From Corythucha ciliata (lineage: Eukaryota; Arthropoda; Insecta; Hemiptera; Tingidae): a stretch of DNA of 64,000 nt. Within the stretch, counting starts at the first letter, position 1. Each line of letters opens with the position of its first letter. Shown here in pieces: positions 12,048-22,993 of this stretch. The translations under genes were made by a program, and so were the position numbers. Under the pieces are notes generated by a model that ran no database searches, was not told where the DNA came from, and worked only from the letters and a program-made list of their open reading frames with translations. The stretch is from contig CM075939.1 of NCBI GenBank assembly GCA_038030265.1, positions 28,439,253-28,503,252 of the forward strand, written 5' to 3'.

Positions 12048-12172
12048 GGCCCGCCGCAAATTGAGCCCACGCGTCGTGGGTAACCCAAGCTCAAAAAACC
12101 GTTAAAAGACTACATTTTCAACTGTTTTTTGAGCTTGGGTGACTCACGCGTGGGCTCAATTTGCGGCGTGCC
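12048..12172. mobile_element. Hairpin MITE (GGCCCGCCGC ends)
   Basis: Left arm from GGCCCGCCGCAAATTGAGCC and right arm ending in its near complement enclose a second inverted pair (AACCCAAGCTCAAAAAAC), so the 125 bp folds almost completely. TTA precedes the left end; the right flank is ATA, so the target duplication is not exact. Possibly Harbinger-related. Confidence 0.65.
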
Positions 12173-12189
12173 ATATGCCCCTACGACCA

Positions 12190-12990
12190 TCTGTGGTTTG
12201 AGAGGGCCAAAATAACGATATTTGGTTTTTGAAAGAGCTGAATTAGTTTTTTGAACTAACGAAACCTGTCCATCTGGTTAGGACAGCTAAAGCCATGAAT
12301 TCAATAGCGTTTTCCATTTGCCTAAAATTCTGCAGAGCATTTCCACCCGCCTTCTCTGAATTATTTCAGAGAACGGAGGAGACGGGTGGAAATGCTCGGC
12401 TCCAGAGCTATATTTTATGCAAATTGAAAATGCTACAGGTTTTTGATAAAGCGTAAATCCCTGACATTGCTTTTAAGGTGCCAAATCCAAGATATTGGGT
12501 TTTGAAAAGCGAATGTCCGCAAAATTGGGATTGGAAGAGTAAATCCGCTGAATTTGGTTTTTGAAATAGCAAAATTCCTAAAAATTGGAGCATGAAGGAG
12601 CCAAATTTGCAAAAGTTTGTTTTCGAACGAGCCAAATCCGCGAGTTTCCTTTTTCAAAGAGCCACATTTCATTTTTGAATTAGCAAAATCTGTAAAACTG
12701 ATTCCAGAAAGAACAACGGCCACGAAATTGGTTTTTGAAAGAATGAAAATACACGATATTGAAGTTTGGTTTCAAAGGAGTAGAATAGGCGACATTTGGT
12801 TGTGAAAGAGCGAAAATATGGTTAAGAGGCAAAATCACGAAATTTATTTCGTTGTTTTTTGACAATTAGTTCTTCGAATTGCCCGAACCATCAGTGGAAC
12901 TGATTTGAGCTAGACACAAACACACGAAATTTGGTTTCATTGTACCAAACACCTGTAAAATCGGGGTTAGAAAGACCCGAATCCCGGCCC
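12190..12990. repeat. Degenerate ~33-bp minisatellite, Sat-1
   Basis: Imperfect units of the pattern TTTTTGAAAGAGCCAAAATC followed by CGCGAAATTTGG recur through this block. A family-A hairpin MITE (12307-12433) is inserted in it. The same unit occurs in reverse orientation at 32278-32480. Open frames here are products of the repeat. Confidence 0.7.
12307..12433. mobile_element. Hairpin MITE, family A, copy 2
   Basis: Ends GCGTTTTCCATTTGC and GCAAATTGAAAATGC are flanked by TA on both sides (12305-12306, 12434-12435). The inner arms carry the shared CATTTCCACCCG core. It is inserted in the Sat-1 minisatellite. Confidence 0.75.
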
Positions 12991-13169
12991 CAAAGACCGG
13001 CTTGCCAGGGCTGATGAGAACCATGAGGGGGAAACGGCGACTGAGACGTTACGACTAACAAGCGCTGAATATTTTAAACAAATTGATGAATGTGAAAGAT
13101 GTTGGGGGTTAGTGCCATTGGACGTTAAAAGTTATGACCAAAAAGTAGAACAAAAACCCTACAAATTTT

Positions 13170-13430
13170 ACATGTGGGTGTGTTATACATGCATGTAGCC
13201 AGTTCCTGCTTGAAATTACATGAAAATCGACACCCCACTCGCCTAGGATCTCAAAACCTTTGAAAACCCCCGTTTTGGGCTCGCTTTGGGCCCTTGAAAC
13301 CACAGGAAGATAGTTGATCAAAATGATCAGGTGGTAGGCCCAACTAGATCCCAAATGGAGTCTATGTGCGAAAGAACGTTTTTTCCTAGCAGTCTTAGGA
13401 CAAGGTATGGCACGGATGGTGGACAGTTGG
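13170..13430 (-). repeat. Repeat family B, inverted copy
   Basis: Reverse-complement relative of 9024-9340, recognisable by ACTCCATTTGGGATCTAGTT and GATCATTTTGATCAACT on the minus strand. It is more diverged than the next copy. Confidence 0.55.
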
Positions 13431-13799
13431 GCAAAAGTGGAAAAACTATACATTTGCAACTTCGAATTTCGTTGGTACAAAATTCGTCCCCTGTAGTATG
13501 CGACACGTAGAATTAAGATATGATACTCGTTTTCCAACTGAATTGTGAAATGATGGGTCAATATTGGGCTTTAAAGTTGAAAGTCGATAAAGTCAACAAA
13601 ATATGAGGCGATTTAAATTATTCCGATTGGTTATCGTTTTGGTTGGATGGAAATGGAATTTATTGTTCGTTAATGCGGTTGTACACGAGTAAGTTTTTTG
13701 ATGAAAAATATGTTCAAACTGAATGAGGAAGTTTCACATTTTCCAAAAATAGTTTTTTTGATGAGGCATATCAATCCATCCACGTTAATAAACAAATAA

Positions 13800-14034
13800 A
13801 ACGCTGCGAATTATCGAACAATGCCTTATTATTTCGGCTGTTTATGGGTTTACTATTTATGGATGTAGTCAAATCCGGCTTGAAATTACATACAAATCGA
13901 TCTTCTGGTTTTGGGACAATTACTGAATTGTACCCATTAAACATGCTTCAAGTTCCCAGGCAACCAAAATGATCCAACTGTGAGCCCAACTGTGATATTC
14001 TTATAGAATAATAAAGTTTACTTTTTCTTCCTAA

Positions 14035-14068
<34 letters not shown>

Positions 14069-14279
14069 GAAAGAAAAAAAAACAAATCGACATCCCTACG
14101 ATCCCAAATCCTTTGAACCCCCCCATTTTGGACCCGCTTTTGGCCCATAAACCCCAGAGAGTTATTTGATCAAACTGATCAGATGTTAGGACTAGACCCC
14201 AAATGGAGTCTATGTGCGAAAGAACGAGTTTTTTATAGCAATCCTAGGGCAAGATATGGCCCGGACGGCGGACGGACAT
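13800..14279 (-). repeat. Repeat family B, second inverted copy
   Basis: Reverse-complement relative of 9024-9340, containing an A-tract (14036-14066) and ending CGGCGGACGGACATT. The next Helentron-like element is inserted in the TTTT directly after this edge. Confidence 0.6.
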
Positions 14280-14282
14280 TTT

Positions 14283-15984
14283 AGTGCATTTCATTCTGAA
14301 AATGCACTATTGGTCTCGTCGTGATGGTGGCAAACATGGGTCATGTCATGTTTTTTTCACGTTTCAGAACCTCTAGAACACGAATTCAGTGGTCTCCAGG
14401 ATTCATATAATATGCATATATTTATGGCCGTTTTCTTGTTAGCACGATAACAACTTTGTATCCGCCAACAAGGGAGGCAATTCGAATTTTTTCTTTAAAT
14501 TAAAAACTACTTAATCCCTTTTCTGTACGAAAACTTCCATGGATAACTTAATTTTAGTATTTGTAATGAATTTATTTGTGTTTTTCTAGGGGTTTACTTT
14601 CGGAAAACCCTACCGGATCACCGAAAAGTGGAAATTTAAAAAATTCATTTTTTCAGAACTTCCAAATGTTTCTAGAATTGATTATCTAGAGATATGATCC
14701 GCCTATCACAAATAAGAAGAATCATAAAACAAGAGAGTTACAATTATTAGGAGATACTCTGGTCATTAATGTAATGACTACATGAGGATGCATGTAGCGT
14801 TTTTTATAGTATGAATAGAGAAGCTCTGGAAAAATTGTGGGTAAAGGGTGGGGATGAACAAGTCACTTTAACGATGGTACCGTGCGCCAACTTTTCTCAA
14901 AAAATGTCATCTCGGAAAGCACCTGTTGAGCAGAAATCTGACTTCAAATTATGGGCAACAATGATGAACTTGAACATAATTTTGAGTTCGCGGCTGATTT
15001 CCTCAGCGCGTACGAACAAAATTGAATTGAACGACACGAAGTCTAATGGAAAAAAGTCTGTCCTTTCCAATGGTGCCACTTAATTTGACGTGAGAGCTCT
15101 GGTTGCCAAGCTACGAACGATTTTATCCGTAAAAACGAGGGCCATTAAAAAAGTGCTTATTTCCTTAATATCTCGGAAACAATTAGGAATCGGACTATGG
15201 TTAATACGGATAATTTTGACGCATTTTGGACGTACATTCACCGAGCAAAATATTGACATCCATTTTTTGAACACCCTGTTTATATTGATTTATTTATAAT
15301 ATTATGGCCGTTTTCTTGTTAGCACGATAACTCTCGAAGAAATTAATTTAGCGGAACGCACTTTGGCACAAAAATCAGTAGTCATAAGACCCCGGTCGGT
15401 ATTGCATTTGGGCCAAATCGGTCGAGGTGGAGGGGGGAAAATAGGGGTTGAAATGGTCAAAAAATCACTATAAATCAACAGTTGATTCTAGAAGCATCAT
15501 ATTCGGTACGTATACTCCATGTTAGAGTAGCCTTTGATTCCCATTTTAATTTTTTGAAAAAATTAAAGGGGAGGGGGTGTTGCCCTCGGAGTGGAAGTGT
15601 AAAAATAGCGTTGAACTTCACTAGTTCATCTTAGCGCTCTAAAATTCGACTCAATAATTTAATGTAACGAAAGCCCTGGGTTCCATCGAGATTTATCGAA
15701 AACTTTGATAGGGGAGGGTGAAATGGGGGATGAAATTTTAAAAAATCGCTTAAATTCACACGTTTAGGTATTATAAAATACGGCACAAAAATTTAATATA
15801 ACAAAGCCCTTGGAAGACTACCGAAACTTTTCGACATTTTTGATGAGAGGGTGGTGAAAATAGAGGAAGCAGTTCGGCTTAATGAAACAAATTATGGAAT
15901 CAAAATTATTACTTCTGGGACGGCTTAGGGTATCCGTATACAGAATGAAATGCACTCTTTCCGACCGCCAGCTGCCGGAGCGAA
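14283..15984 (+). mobile_element. Helentron-like element, copy 2 (interrupted)
   Basis: The 5' end AGTGCATTTCATTCTG with its hairpin and the 3' end AATGAAATGCACT plus GC hairpin and T-run are both present. One tandem unit (GTTAGCACGATAAC...) is present, but a foreign segment of about 830 bp lies between 14452 and 15278. Insertion followed the family-B edge at a TT site, as expected for Helentrons. Confidence 0.65.
14452..15278. mobile_element. Insertion with a CACCCTG right end
   Basis: Foreign to the surrounding Helentron-like copy by comparison with copies 1 and 3. The right edge GAACACCCTGT resembles the CAGGGTG ends of Tc1/mariner-like elements in this window. The expected left end was not found, so it is truncated or rearranged. 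Overlapping frames at 14811-15299 have no domain. Confidence 0.4.
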
Positions 15985-16485
15985 TTTTTTTTTTTTTTCA
16001 GATTTGGGTTCTACGCACTTTGAAACGTAAAAGTACAAATTTTGTGGTGGGGGGGGGGTTCAAAAATTTTTTTGCGATACGATTACAAAGACTTATTATA
16101 AGACAAAGAAACACAACAAACCGCTCTCCGACAGCAACGTTACAGGCGAATTTTTGTCGGAAGGCGCATATGCCACAAACATGCTAGCTGGCGTGTTTGA
16201 AATGACCTAAAACGTCAAAAATCGCGTGTTTATTAACTGTTGGGTTATTTTACGAACGAATCACGATTTATGCTCTATTTTAGCACAAATAACCCTTAAA
16301 AAATGGATTCGTGAATAAATTCTGATCCATGAAACTTCCTCATTGAAACAGTTAATTGTTGGCAGCTGATATTTTTTTTAAAAATTGCTACTTTGATCAA
16401 AAAACTTACTTGTGTACAGGGGGGTGACACTCATGGAGGGACGGGAAGAATCATTTGGGGGGAAGTTCCCCGTTAGACTCGTACC

Positions 16486-16808
16486 AACGTAACATATTGG
16501 CGCGCCTCGATGGTGTAATGGATGCAATGCTCGCTTCGCAACCCAGCGGGCCTGGGTTCGAATCCAGCCATTGCCCATTACACTATAAGGCTGCGGCGAG
16601 CTGTGACACGGCACACTCGGCTTCGTGTGGGCGTTCCCGGCGATGTGCGTTCAACAAACCGCGCACCGACCGAAACGCCCGCGTAGTACGGGTGTGAAGT
16701 GCACAGTTGCATCTGGGTATGGCGTAGGAGCCCAAGTGAGGCTTAGGCGCCTGCCGGGTTCAAAGCCCGGCGCCCCCGACAAAAAAAAAAAAAAAAACGT
16801 AACATATT
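16486..16808 (+). mobile_element. Intact tRNA-derived SINE with two tRNA-like units
   Basis: A 13-bp target duplication AACGTAACATATT (16486-16498 and 16796-16808) brackets a body of about 297 bp that ends in an A-tract. The 5' unit has an A-box-like TGGTGTAATGG (16511-16521) and a perfect B box GGTTCGAATCC (16555-16565). A second B box GGTTCAAAGCC (16757-16767) lies in a GC-rich cloverleaf-like tail just before the A-tract, so the element appears dimeric. Transcription would be by Pol III; mobilisation would depend on a LINE. Confidence 0.9.
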
Positions 16809-17706
16809 ATTAAAAATAAGAAACAGAGAAAGTGATCATATGGTGGCAGCATTGTTAATAAAAACACTTTTTTTTTGCTTGCTGCTGTTTTAAATAGACG
16901 TCGACCATTTATTTTCAAAAAGTACTTGGAGACTTTTTACGAGATTTTTTTTTTTTTTTCTCGACTATTTCCTCGCTTTTTCTAGCCATTTTGTCAATTT
17001 TGTGGCTACGAAAATCGAGTATTCAAGGTTTCTATGCACAGAGGCCAAAGTGCTGGGAATTTAAAATGCAAAAATAAAGAAAAACCCGAAATTAAAAAGG
17101 GTCTTGGGGAAGGGGGAGTTTAATGCCAAGAAGGGAGGGGTGTCCTAACATAACCTGACACAATGATAACAGCCCCCCGCGAGAAGAAACCTATCCACTT
17201 GGCGTCACATACCCCCAACCATAGATAAAGGAAGTATACTATAGATGGGAAACTGGCGGTGGTGGGGGTAAGACAGTCTTTTGCGCTCCCTGGCGTTAAG
17301 CCGCCCAACTATTTTCACCGAAATCACCGGTAGATAGCGGTAGTTTTTCTCTTTCACGTACTTTATTAATAGGTCTGTTCCAGAGAGGTGTTGGGAAAAT
17401 ATTCGGAGTAGATTTGCTATAGGACCAGCCAATAAATATGCATAAAATTTGCATGGCAAATTTGCTCCAAACATGTTTCCAAATACCTTACTGGAACAGA
17501 CTAATATTTCTATTGGTTCAAAAAGAAAAAAACTGATCCAATATTTTTATGGTTGTTATTTTATTGACAAAATTTCACAAATAGGAGTATTCATGAACAA
17601 TGCTAAACCTTTTATTTTTGTTATTATACTACAATCCGAACAGATGGATGTAGTTCACAGAAACGGAGAAATTTGACACACACGCACGAGAATACGAAAT
17701 TAACAT
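16712..17706 (+). repeat. Donor copy of a ~1-kb duplication
   Basis: This segment begins inside the SINE (at TCTGGGTATGG) and continues through 900 bp of flank. It recurs at 20197-21196. The only differences seen are in the A-tract (17 A versus 10 A, C, 10 A) and one extra A near 20925. Because here the SINE is complete with its target duplications, this copy is the original. Two short open frames (62 and 75 codons) are identical in both copies but have no recognisable domain. Confidence 0.9.
17371..17502. mobile_element. Small TIR element (AGGTCTGTTCCAG ends)
   Basis: Left end AGGTCTGTTCCAGAGAGG and right end CCTTACTGGAACAGACT are complementary over about 13 bp. AAT lies outside both ends. 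A copy inside the duplicated segment lies at 20855-20992. The termini resemble the AGGTTTGTTCCAG ends at 60028-60771. Confidence 0.55.
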
Positions 17707-17929
17707 ACGTCGATAGCATATAATGTTGAACTTGTGAAAATGAATACCCTTAATAACTCAGAAACACTTTTAAGGTAGGAACAGCGGTTCGTTCTTAGAA
17801 CGCTTGAAAAGTAAAAAAAGAAATGCGTTCTGGAAGAGAGAAAAAAAAATCAAGGCGAGGGAGTCGTTCTGAAAAGAACGGTTGAAATATAGACAGAAAA
17901 AAAGGCAGGAATGAAAGAGTAAAAGGAAA

Positions 17930-18010
17930 AACAAGGATTCGAACGCAGGTACCCAAGCAACTAACCAAGCACGAGGCACGGAGCACACTGAAAGGCTCTG
18001 ACCCACGATG
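17930..18010 (-). repeat. tRNA-like B box, possible SINE fragment
   Basis: GCGTTCGAATCC on the minus strand (17935-17946) matches the Pol III B box and is followed by a T-rich stretch like a Pol III terminator. No convincing A box at tRNA spacing. Probably a SINE or tRNA pseudogene fragment. Confidence 0.35.
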
Positions 18011-18879
18011 GTTTCTAAGCGCTAGGTTCATGAGCGGCTGGCCTTCTAACTAAATTTCGAAAAGGTAGCGCTCCAAGCGTAAAGCCGACTAAAAACTCTG
18101 TCTCAATATGAACAATAGAGTTTCCACCCCATGCCCCCAACAATTATTGAGAGTGCCCCTTCTGTACGTTAGTACAGTAATTATTCTATGCTTGTGTAAA
18201 AGGGGCTTGACACATGACCAAAATCATCTGTTTAGCCCGGCCCTCTCAAGTTCTTCAAGAAGGGATGGAACTTTGAAATTTATTTAAAATTCACCAAATG
18301 CATCAATCGGGCTGCAACCACCTTTGATATCCTGTCCATGTGCCAATTCACCGGTTTAATTTTCTCCCAAATCGGGCATTCATGCAAGTTCCCCATTGCC
18401 CATTGTGCGGCGTACGGCGGACGGACATTCCAGAAATCCAATCTAAACTTGTTAAAACGTACGCAGAAGAAGTTTGAGGGTGAGTTGTAAAATTTTTTTT
18501 CCTGACCGAAAACAGGTCTATGTAGTATTAGTATTATTCAGAATCAACACAACAATAAATCAAAAGAGAAGGAATGGTTCTATTAAGGCCCGTATGCCAA
18601 GTCGTTCCTCGAGATTTCCACGATTCCAACATACCTCACAAACTGTAGAATCACATGTTGTTTTATAATCTTCGTTTTGAGGTCGAGGGACGACTTAGCA
18701 TAGGGACCTGTTTTTCCAGAGTGGAGAAATGTCTTCTTTGTTGACCTTTCGTAAAATTTTTGGTATTGGAATCATTAGAATCTCAGGATATATGAGTAAA
18801 GTCTGCTGTTGCAAATGGGATTCACCTTTCTCCGCCTTATTTCCCAAAAGGGAACAAATAAGTATCCTTTTCACATTCT

Positions 18880-19095
18880 GAATTTTATCCACAAATTAGC
18901 AATTTTTTTATGTTTTAGCCGCAAATTAACGCTTTTTCTTAATTTCAGTCACAAAGTTCCCTTCAGAAACCGCAAATTGGCATTTCGTCAATTCCAGCGG
19001 CGAACGCGATCGTTTTGTTTTTTTTTAAAATAATTTTAGCCGCTAATTAGCGCATTTTGTCAATTTTGGGACGAACGAACGGATTGCATTTTCAC
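18880..19095. repeat. Degenerate ~35-bp tandem repeat
   Basis: Units like TTTAGCCGCAAATTAGCG followed by TTTTGTCAATTT recur irregularly. The layout resembles Sat-1 but the unit differs. The remainder of 18011-19340 holds no recognisable gene. Confidence 0.45.
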
Positions 19096-19956
19096 AGTTT
19101 TTTCCACTGTAATATTAGCGTTTTGTCTTTATACTTTTATACACAGACTTGCCCAACTGGATGCGAAGTCTCCTTTTTACCTTCTAATTCATAATACATC
19201 GATGACCATAAAATCTAAGAAATATACTATGAATTTCTCAACTGTTGAGATTTTCTGAGGCCCCCGATTATTGGGGGTCGGGGTGGTCCGCCCCCTCGCA
19301 CCTTCCTCGGTACGCTACTGGCCGCTTGGGCAAAAGCTCTATTTTAGTGCATTTCATTCAAAAAATGCACTATTGGTCTCGCCCTGATGGTCGCACATAT
19401 GGGTTGTGATACTTTTTTTTCACGTTTCAGAACCCCTAGAACACGAATCCGAGGTCGGTTCGATTTGCTATATATATATATATTTATGGCCCCTCGCTTG
19501 TTAGCACGATCACGGTCGCAATTTTTGACTTAGGGCAACCAAATTTGGTCTAAAAATCAATAGCGTGAATATCTCGGACGAGTTCGTGATCCAGATGAAT
19601 CGGTCCACGGGAACGGTGTGAAAGAGGGGTTTGAATTAGTTGAAAATTCGCTACCGCACGGCTGTTGCTGCAATTGCCCCCAAAATTGAAACGAGTAATG
19701 AGAAATGAACGCGCTTTCGTATGAGACCCTTGTGAACCAAATCCGTTGATATGGCAGGGGAGTTCTCGGCGGAGGGGAGCTATTAAATTAACGCTATGCC
19801 TTACTGGACCACCCAATTACCAAAAAATTTCATTGACACTGAATTTTGAGCCGTCTCTTTTATTTGATTTGCCTACAGCCTAATAAATATTGAGTAAAAA
19901 ATCCTGAGGTGGGCCAAAAAGGGAGGAACAAAAAAAAATTTAAAAAAAATTGTTTC

Positions 19957-19968
19957 GGATTCGAACCC
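19957..19968 (-). repeat. tRNA-like B box (possible SINE fragment)
   Basis: GGGTTCGAATCC on the minus strand is a perfect B box, followed by T-runs. No A box was identified, so it is at best a SINE fragment. Confidence 0.3.
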
Positions 19969-20061
19969 AGGCACTCCGCATTGCGCAATCGTGAAATTGT
20001 GACATGCCATTTAACCTAATTTAACTGATCTGAAAATTAACGTAACCTGAAAAAAGTTTTG

Positions 20062-20170
20062 TTCCGACAGCAGCCTGTCGGGAAAAGTGCATTTCATTCA
20101 TGCGACAATCGAGTCAAACCTCATGAGTTAGAACGATATCAATCAATTATGAATGAAATTTAGGCCGGGA
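20062..20170 (-). repeat. Inverted copy of the Helentron-like 3' end
   Basis: About 105 bp complementary to 21345-21449, including the CCGACAG/CTGTCGG hairpin (20064-20081) and AGTGCATTTCATTCATGCGA. It gives the inner part of the 19346-21449 element the look of a TIR transposon. Confidence 0.85.
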
Positions 20171-20196
20171 TAAAGATTTTAATTGCAAGTAACTCC

Positions 20197-21196
20197 TCTG
20201 GGTATGGCGTAGGAGCCCAAGTGAGGCTTAGGCGCCTGCCGGGTTCAAAGCCCGGCGCCCCCGACAAAAAAAAAACAAAAAAAAAACGTAACATATTATT
20301 AAAAATAAGAAACAGAGAAAGTGATCATATGGTGGCAGCATTGTTAATAAAAACACTTTTTTTTTGCTTGCTGCTGTTTTAAATAGACGTCGACCATTTA
20401 TTTTCAAAAAGTACTTGGAGACTTTTTACGAGATTTTTTTTTTTTTTTCTCGACTATTTCCTCGCTTTTTCTAGCCATTTTGTCAATTTTGTGGCTACGA
20501 AAATCGAGTATTCAAGGTTTCTATGCACAGAGGCCAAAGTGCTGGGAATTTAAAATGCAAAAATAAAGAAAAACCCGAAATTAAAAAGGGTCTTGGGGAA
20601 GGGGGAGTTTAATGCCAAGAAGGGAGGGGTGTCCTAACATAACCTGACACAATGATAACAGCCCCCCGCGAGAAGAAACCTATCCACTTGGCGTCACATA
20701 CCCCCAACCATAGATAAAGGAAGTATACTATAGATGGGAAACTGGCGGTGGTGGGGGTAAGACAGTCTTTTGCGCTCCCTGGCGTTAAGCCGCCCAACTA
20801 TTTTCACCGAAATCACCGGTAGATAGCGGTAGTTTTTCTCTTTCACGTACTTTATTAATAGGTCTGTTCCAGAGAGGTGTTGGGAAAATATTCGGAGTAG
20901 ATTTGCTATAGGACCAGCCAATAAAATATGCATAAAATTTGCATGGCAAATTTGCTCCAAACATGTTTCCAAATACCTTACTGGAACAGACTAATATTTC
21001 TATTGGTTCAAAAAGAAAAAAACTGATCCAATATTTTTATGGTTGTTATTTTATTGACAAAATTTCACAAATAGGAGTATTCATGAACAATGCTAAACCT
21101 TTTATTTTTGTTATTATACTACAATCCGAACAGATGGATGTAGTTCACAGAAACGGAGAAATTTGACACACACGCACGAGAATACGAAATTAACAT
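20197..21196 (+). repeat. Captured 1-kb copy of the SINE tail and flank
   Basis: Derived copy of 16712-17706, starting abruptly inside the SINE second unit and lacking its 5' tRNA head and left target duplication. It lies within the Helentron-like 3' region between inverted 3' ends, which is why it is read as captured DNA. Confidence 0.9.
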
Positions 21197-21833
21197 TAAG
21201 AAGAGTCCACCTTCCCATATCGTATAGGCAACCAAACCGACTCTGTTTCATTTTCATCATTTTGTTCCCCCTCAGTTGGTGCCAAAAAAGGGGCCCTGCG
21301 GTAAAAAGAAACACGATTTTATGATTTTGACTTTCTATACCACGGCCTAAATGCCATTCATAGTTGATTGATATCGTTCTAACTCATGAGGTTTGACTCG
21401 ATTATCGCATGAATGAAATGCACTTTTCCCGACAGGCTGCTGTCGGAACTTTTTTTTCTTCGAAATTTCGTCATATTGCTATAAAAAATGTAAAGAAATT
21501 ATGATAACATGTTCCGGATATATTCGCAAGGTACGTACCAACCATGTGAGAAATATTGGGTCTTCGCAGTCCAATTGTGCTGCACGTCTCACAGATGTAA
21601 AATACCCGAAATTAGGGTCTTGAAATATTTGCCAAAAATCCGTGAAATATGGGTTTGCAGAACCAAATCCACGACATCGAGTTATGGATAGCAACAAGCC
21701 GTCCTGTACGCGTCGTGGCATCGTTTTACGCGTCAGAGGCGGCGTTCTTGCATGAGCTTCAAATTTCAGCGTACGACTTCATTAAACTGTTTTCACAAGT
21801 CGCCAGATGAAAGAAAAATCATGTTTATCTATA

Positions 21834-22023
21834 GTCCAGTCAATGACTTGCTCAAAAGGGGGTTTAGCTCCGGTGAGCGGTATCGGAACATATTCCTTCG
21901 GAAACTTGTTAAGGGTAATTAGAAAGTAAACATACTAAAAGTCCTGAAATGACCTTAACAAGTTTCCGAAGGAATATGTTCCGATACCACTCACCGGAGC
22001 TATAACCCATTCATTGACTGGAC
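21834..22023. mobile_element. TIR element with GTCCAGTCAA ends, short copy
   Basis: Left arm GTCCAGTCAATGA...GCTCCGGTGAGCGG... and right arm are complementary over about 75 bp, and TA flanks both ends (21832-21833, 22024-22025). Shares its terminal GTCCAGTCAA with the 3.1-kb element at 42965-46047, suggesting one TA-targeting family. Confidence 0.75.
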
Positions 22024-22025
22024 TA

Positions 22026-22740
22026 CTAATGTTTTGCCTCTCCTGAAAAGTGACCAAAATGGCGATATGGGGTAATGGGGTGTTGCTGTGAGACCCTCCT
22101 GAGGTGCTCATCTTAAAAACAGTGGGACACCGGCTCAAATTACTGTACTGGAGTGGTAACATTGTCAGTGAATTTCGTATCCCAATACTTAAGATTGGTG
22201 GCAGTTGGAAAAAGTTGGGGAAGAACCGTGATCAATGGGTCCATTGCTTACGCTTGGATTTCATATCGCACGCTCAGGAGCAATAACCCTCGTTGCATAT
22301 CCCATGGAAGGTAGCAAAGTAGGTCATTTCAAACGGCTGTACTAGCATCAGCACTAAGGACATAGTGCCCGCTCTACTTACGCTAGTTCTTTTAGCTTCG
22401 TTGAGCAGAACTCGTGTTCAATTTTTTAAACGCAATTCGACTGATGAAGCAGTTGGTGCGCGTTCACGGTGCGCAATGAGAGAAAAAATTCTGTAAAAAG
22501 TGGCCCGAAGGTCTCAGAAGTGAACCGAAGAGGGTCGAAGGTTCAAATAACATCCACAAAAATCTCGTTTTTGTGTGACTTTGGTATGATGCTTCGAATA
22601 AACAGTCCGATCATTGGTTCAAGCAAGAACACATCGGCTTGTTTCAAGCTGATCACTCTGTTTTTTTGTTTTCTCGTTATTGTCTTGCAATCACAAAAGA
22701 CGAAAACTCTATTCTCCAAGGTTTGGTGTTTTAATACTTT
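22026..22740. other. No gene recognised
   Basis: AT-rich intergenic sequence between the TIR element and the 3' flank of the transporter gene. A 117-codon plus-strand frame (22469-22822) has no recognisable domain and ends in low-complexity sequence. Confidence 0.5.
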
Positions 22741-22741
22741 T

Positions 22742-22747
22742 TTTATT
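22742..22747 (-). terminator. Candidate polyadenylation signal of the Tret1-like gene
   Basis: AATAAA on the minus strand about 250 bases beyond the transporter stop codon. No earlier exact AATAAA was seen in the AT-rich 3' flank. Assigned only from motif and position. Confidence 0.3.
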
Positions 22748-22993
22748 AAGTACTATTGCAACAAAAATAAGTTGGATAACGTATGGGAATTAAACTATGT
22801 ATCTATTATAACTGATTTATAAACACTTATACACCATTATCTTAATCAGTCTTTATAAAAATTATTGTTAAGAATAAAGTAAGGTTATGGTATCACAAAA
22901 AGTAGTTCGTAAATTAAAATATTTGCTTCTAAGGCCCCTGCCTTCTACTTATCACACAATAGTATTGACTTTTATCCTTCTGAGTTTCTAACA

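Larger units (their letters stand above)
19346..21449 (+). mobile_element. Helentron-like element carrying captured DNA
   Basis: The 5' end AGTGCATTTCATTC, the conserved 5' block, an (AT)n microsatellite (about 19472-19483) and the start of the GTTAGCACGAT unit identify the family. The 3' end at 21449 has AATGAAATGCACT followed by the perfect hairpin CCGACAG-GCTG-CTGTCGG (21429-21446) and a T-run. An inverted copy of this 3' end lies at 20062-20170, so 20062-21449 is bounded by 105-bp inverted repeats. Between them sits a copied 1-kb segment (20197-21196) from 16712-17706. Confidence 0.65.

Noticed and set aside
16503..16575. Functional tRNA gene
   Set aside because: Good A and B boxes, but the unit continues into a SINE body with A-tail and target duplications, so it is the SINE head.
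20062..21449. Independent TIR transposon
   Set aside because: The inverted ends are copies of the Helentron-like 3' terminus (hairpin plus subterminal repeat), and no target duplication is seen, so a Helentron-related origin is preferred; the alternative is noted.
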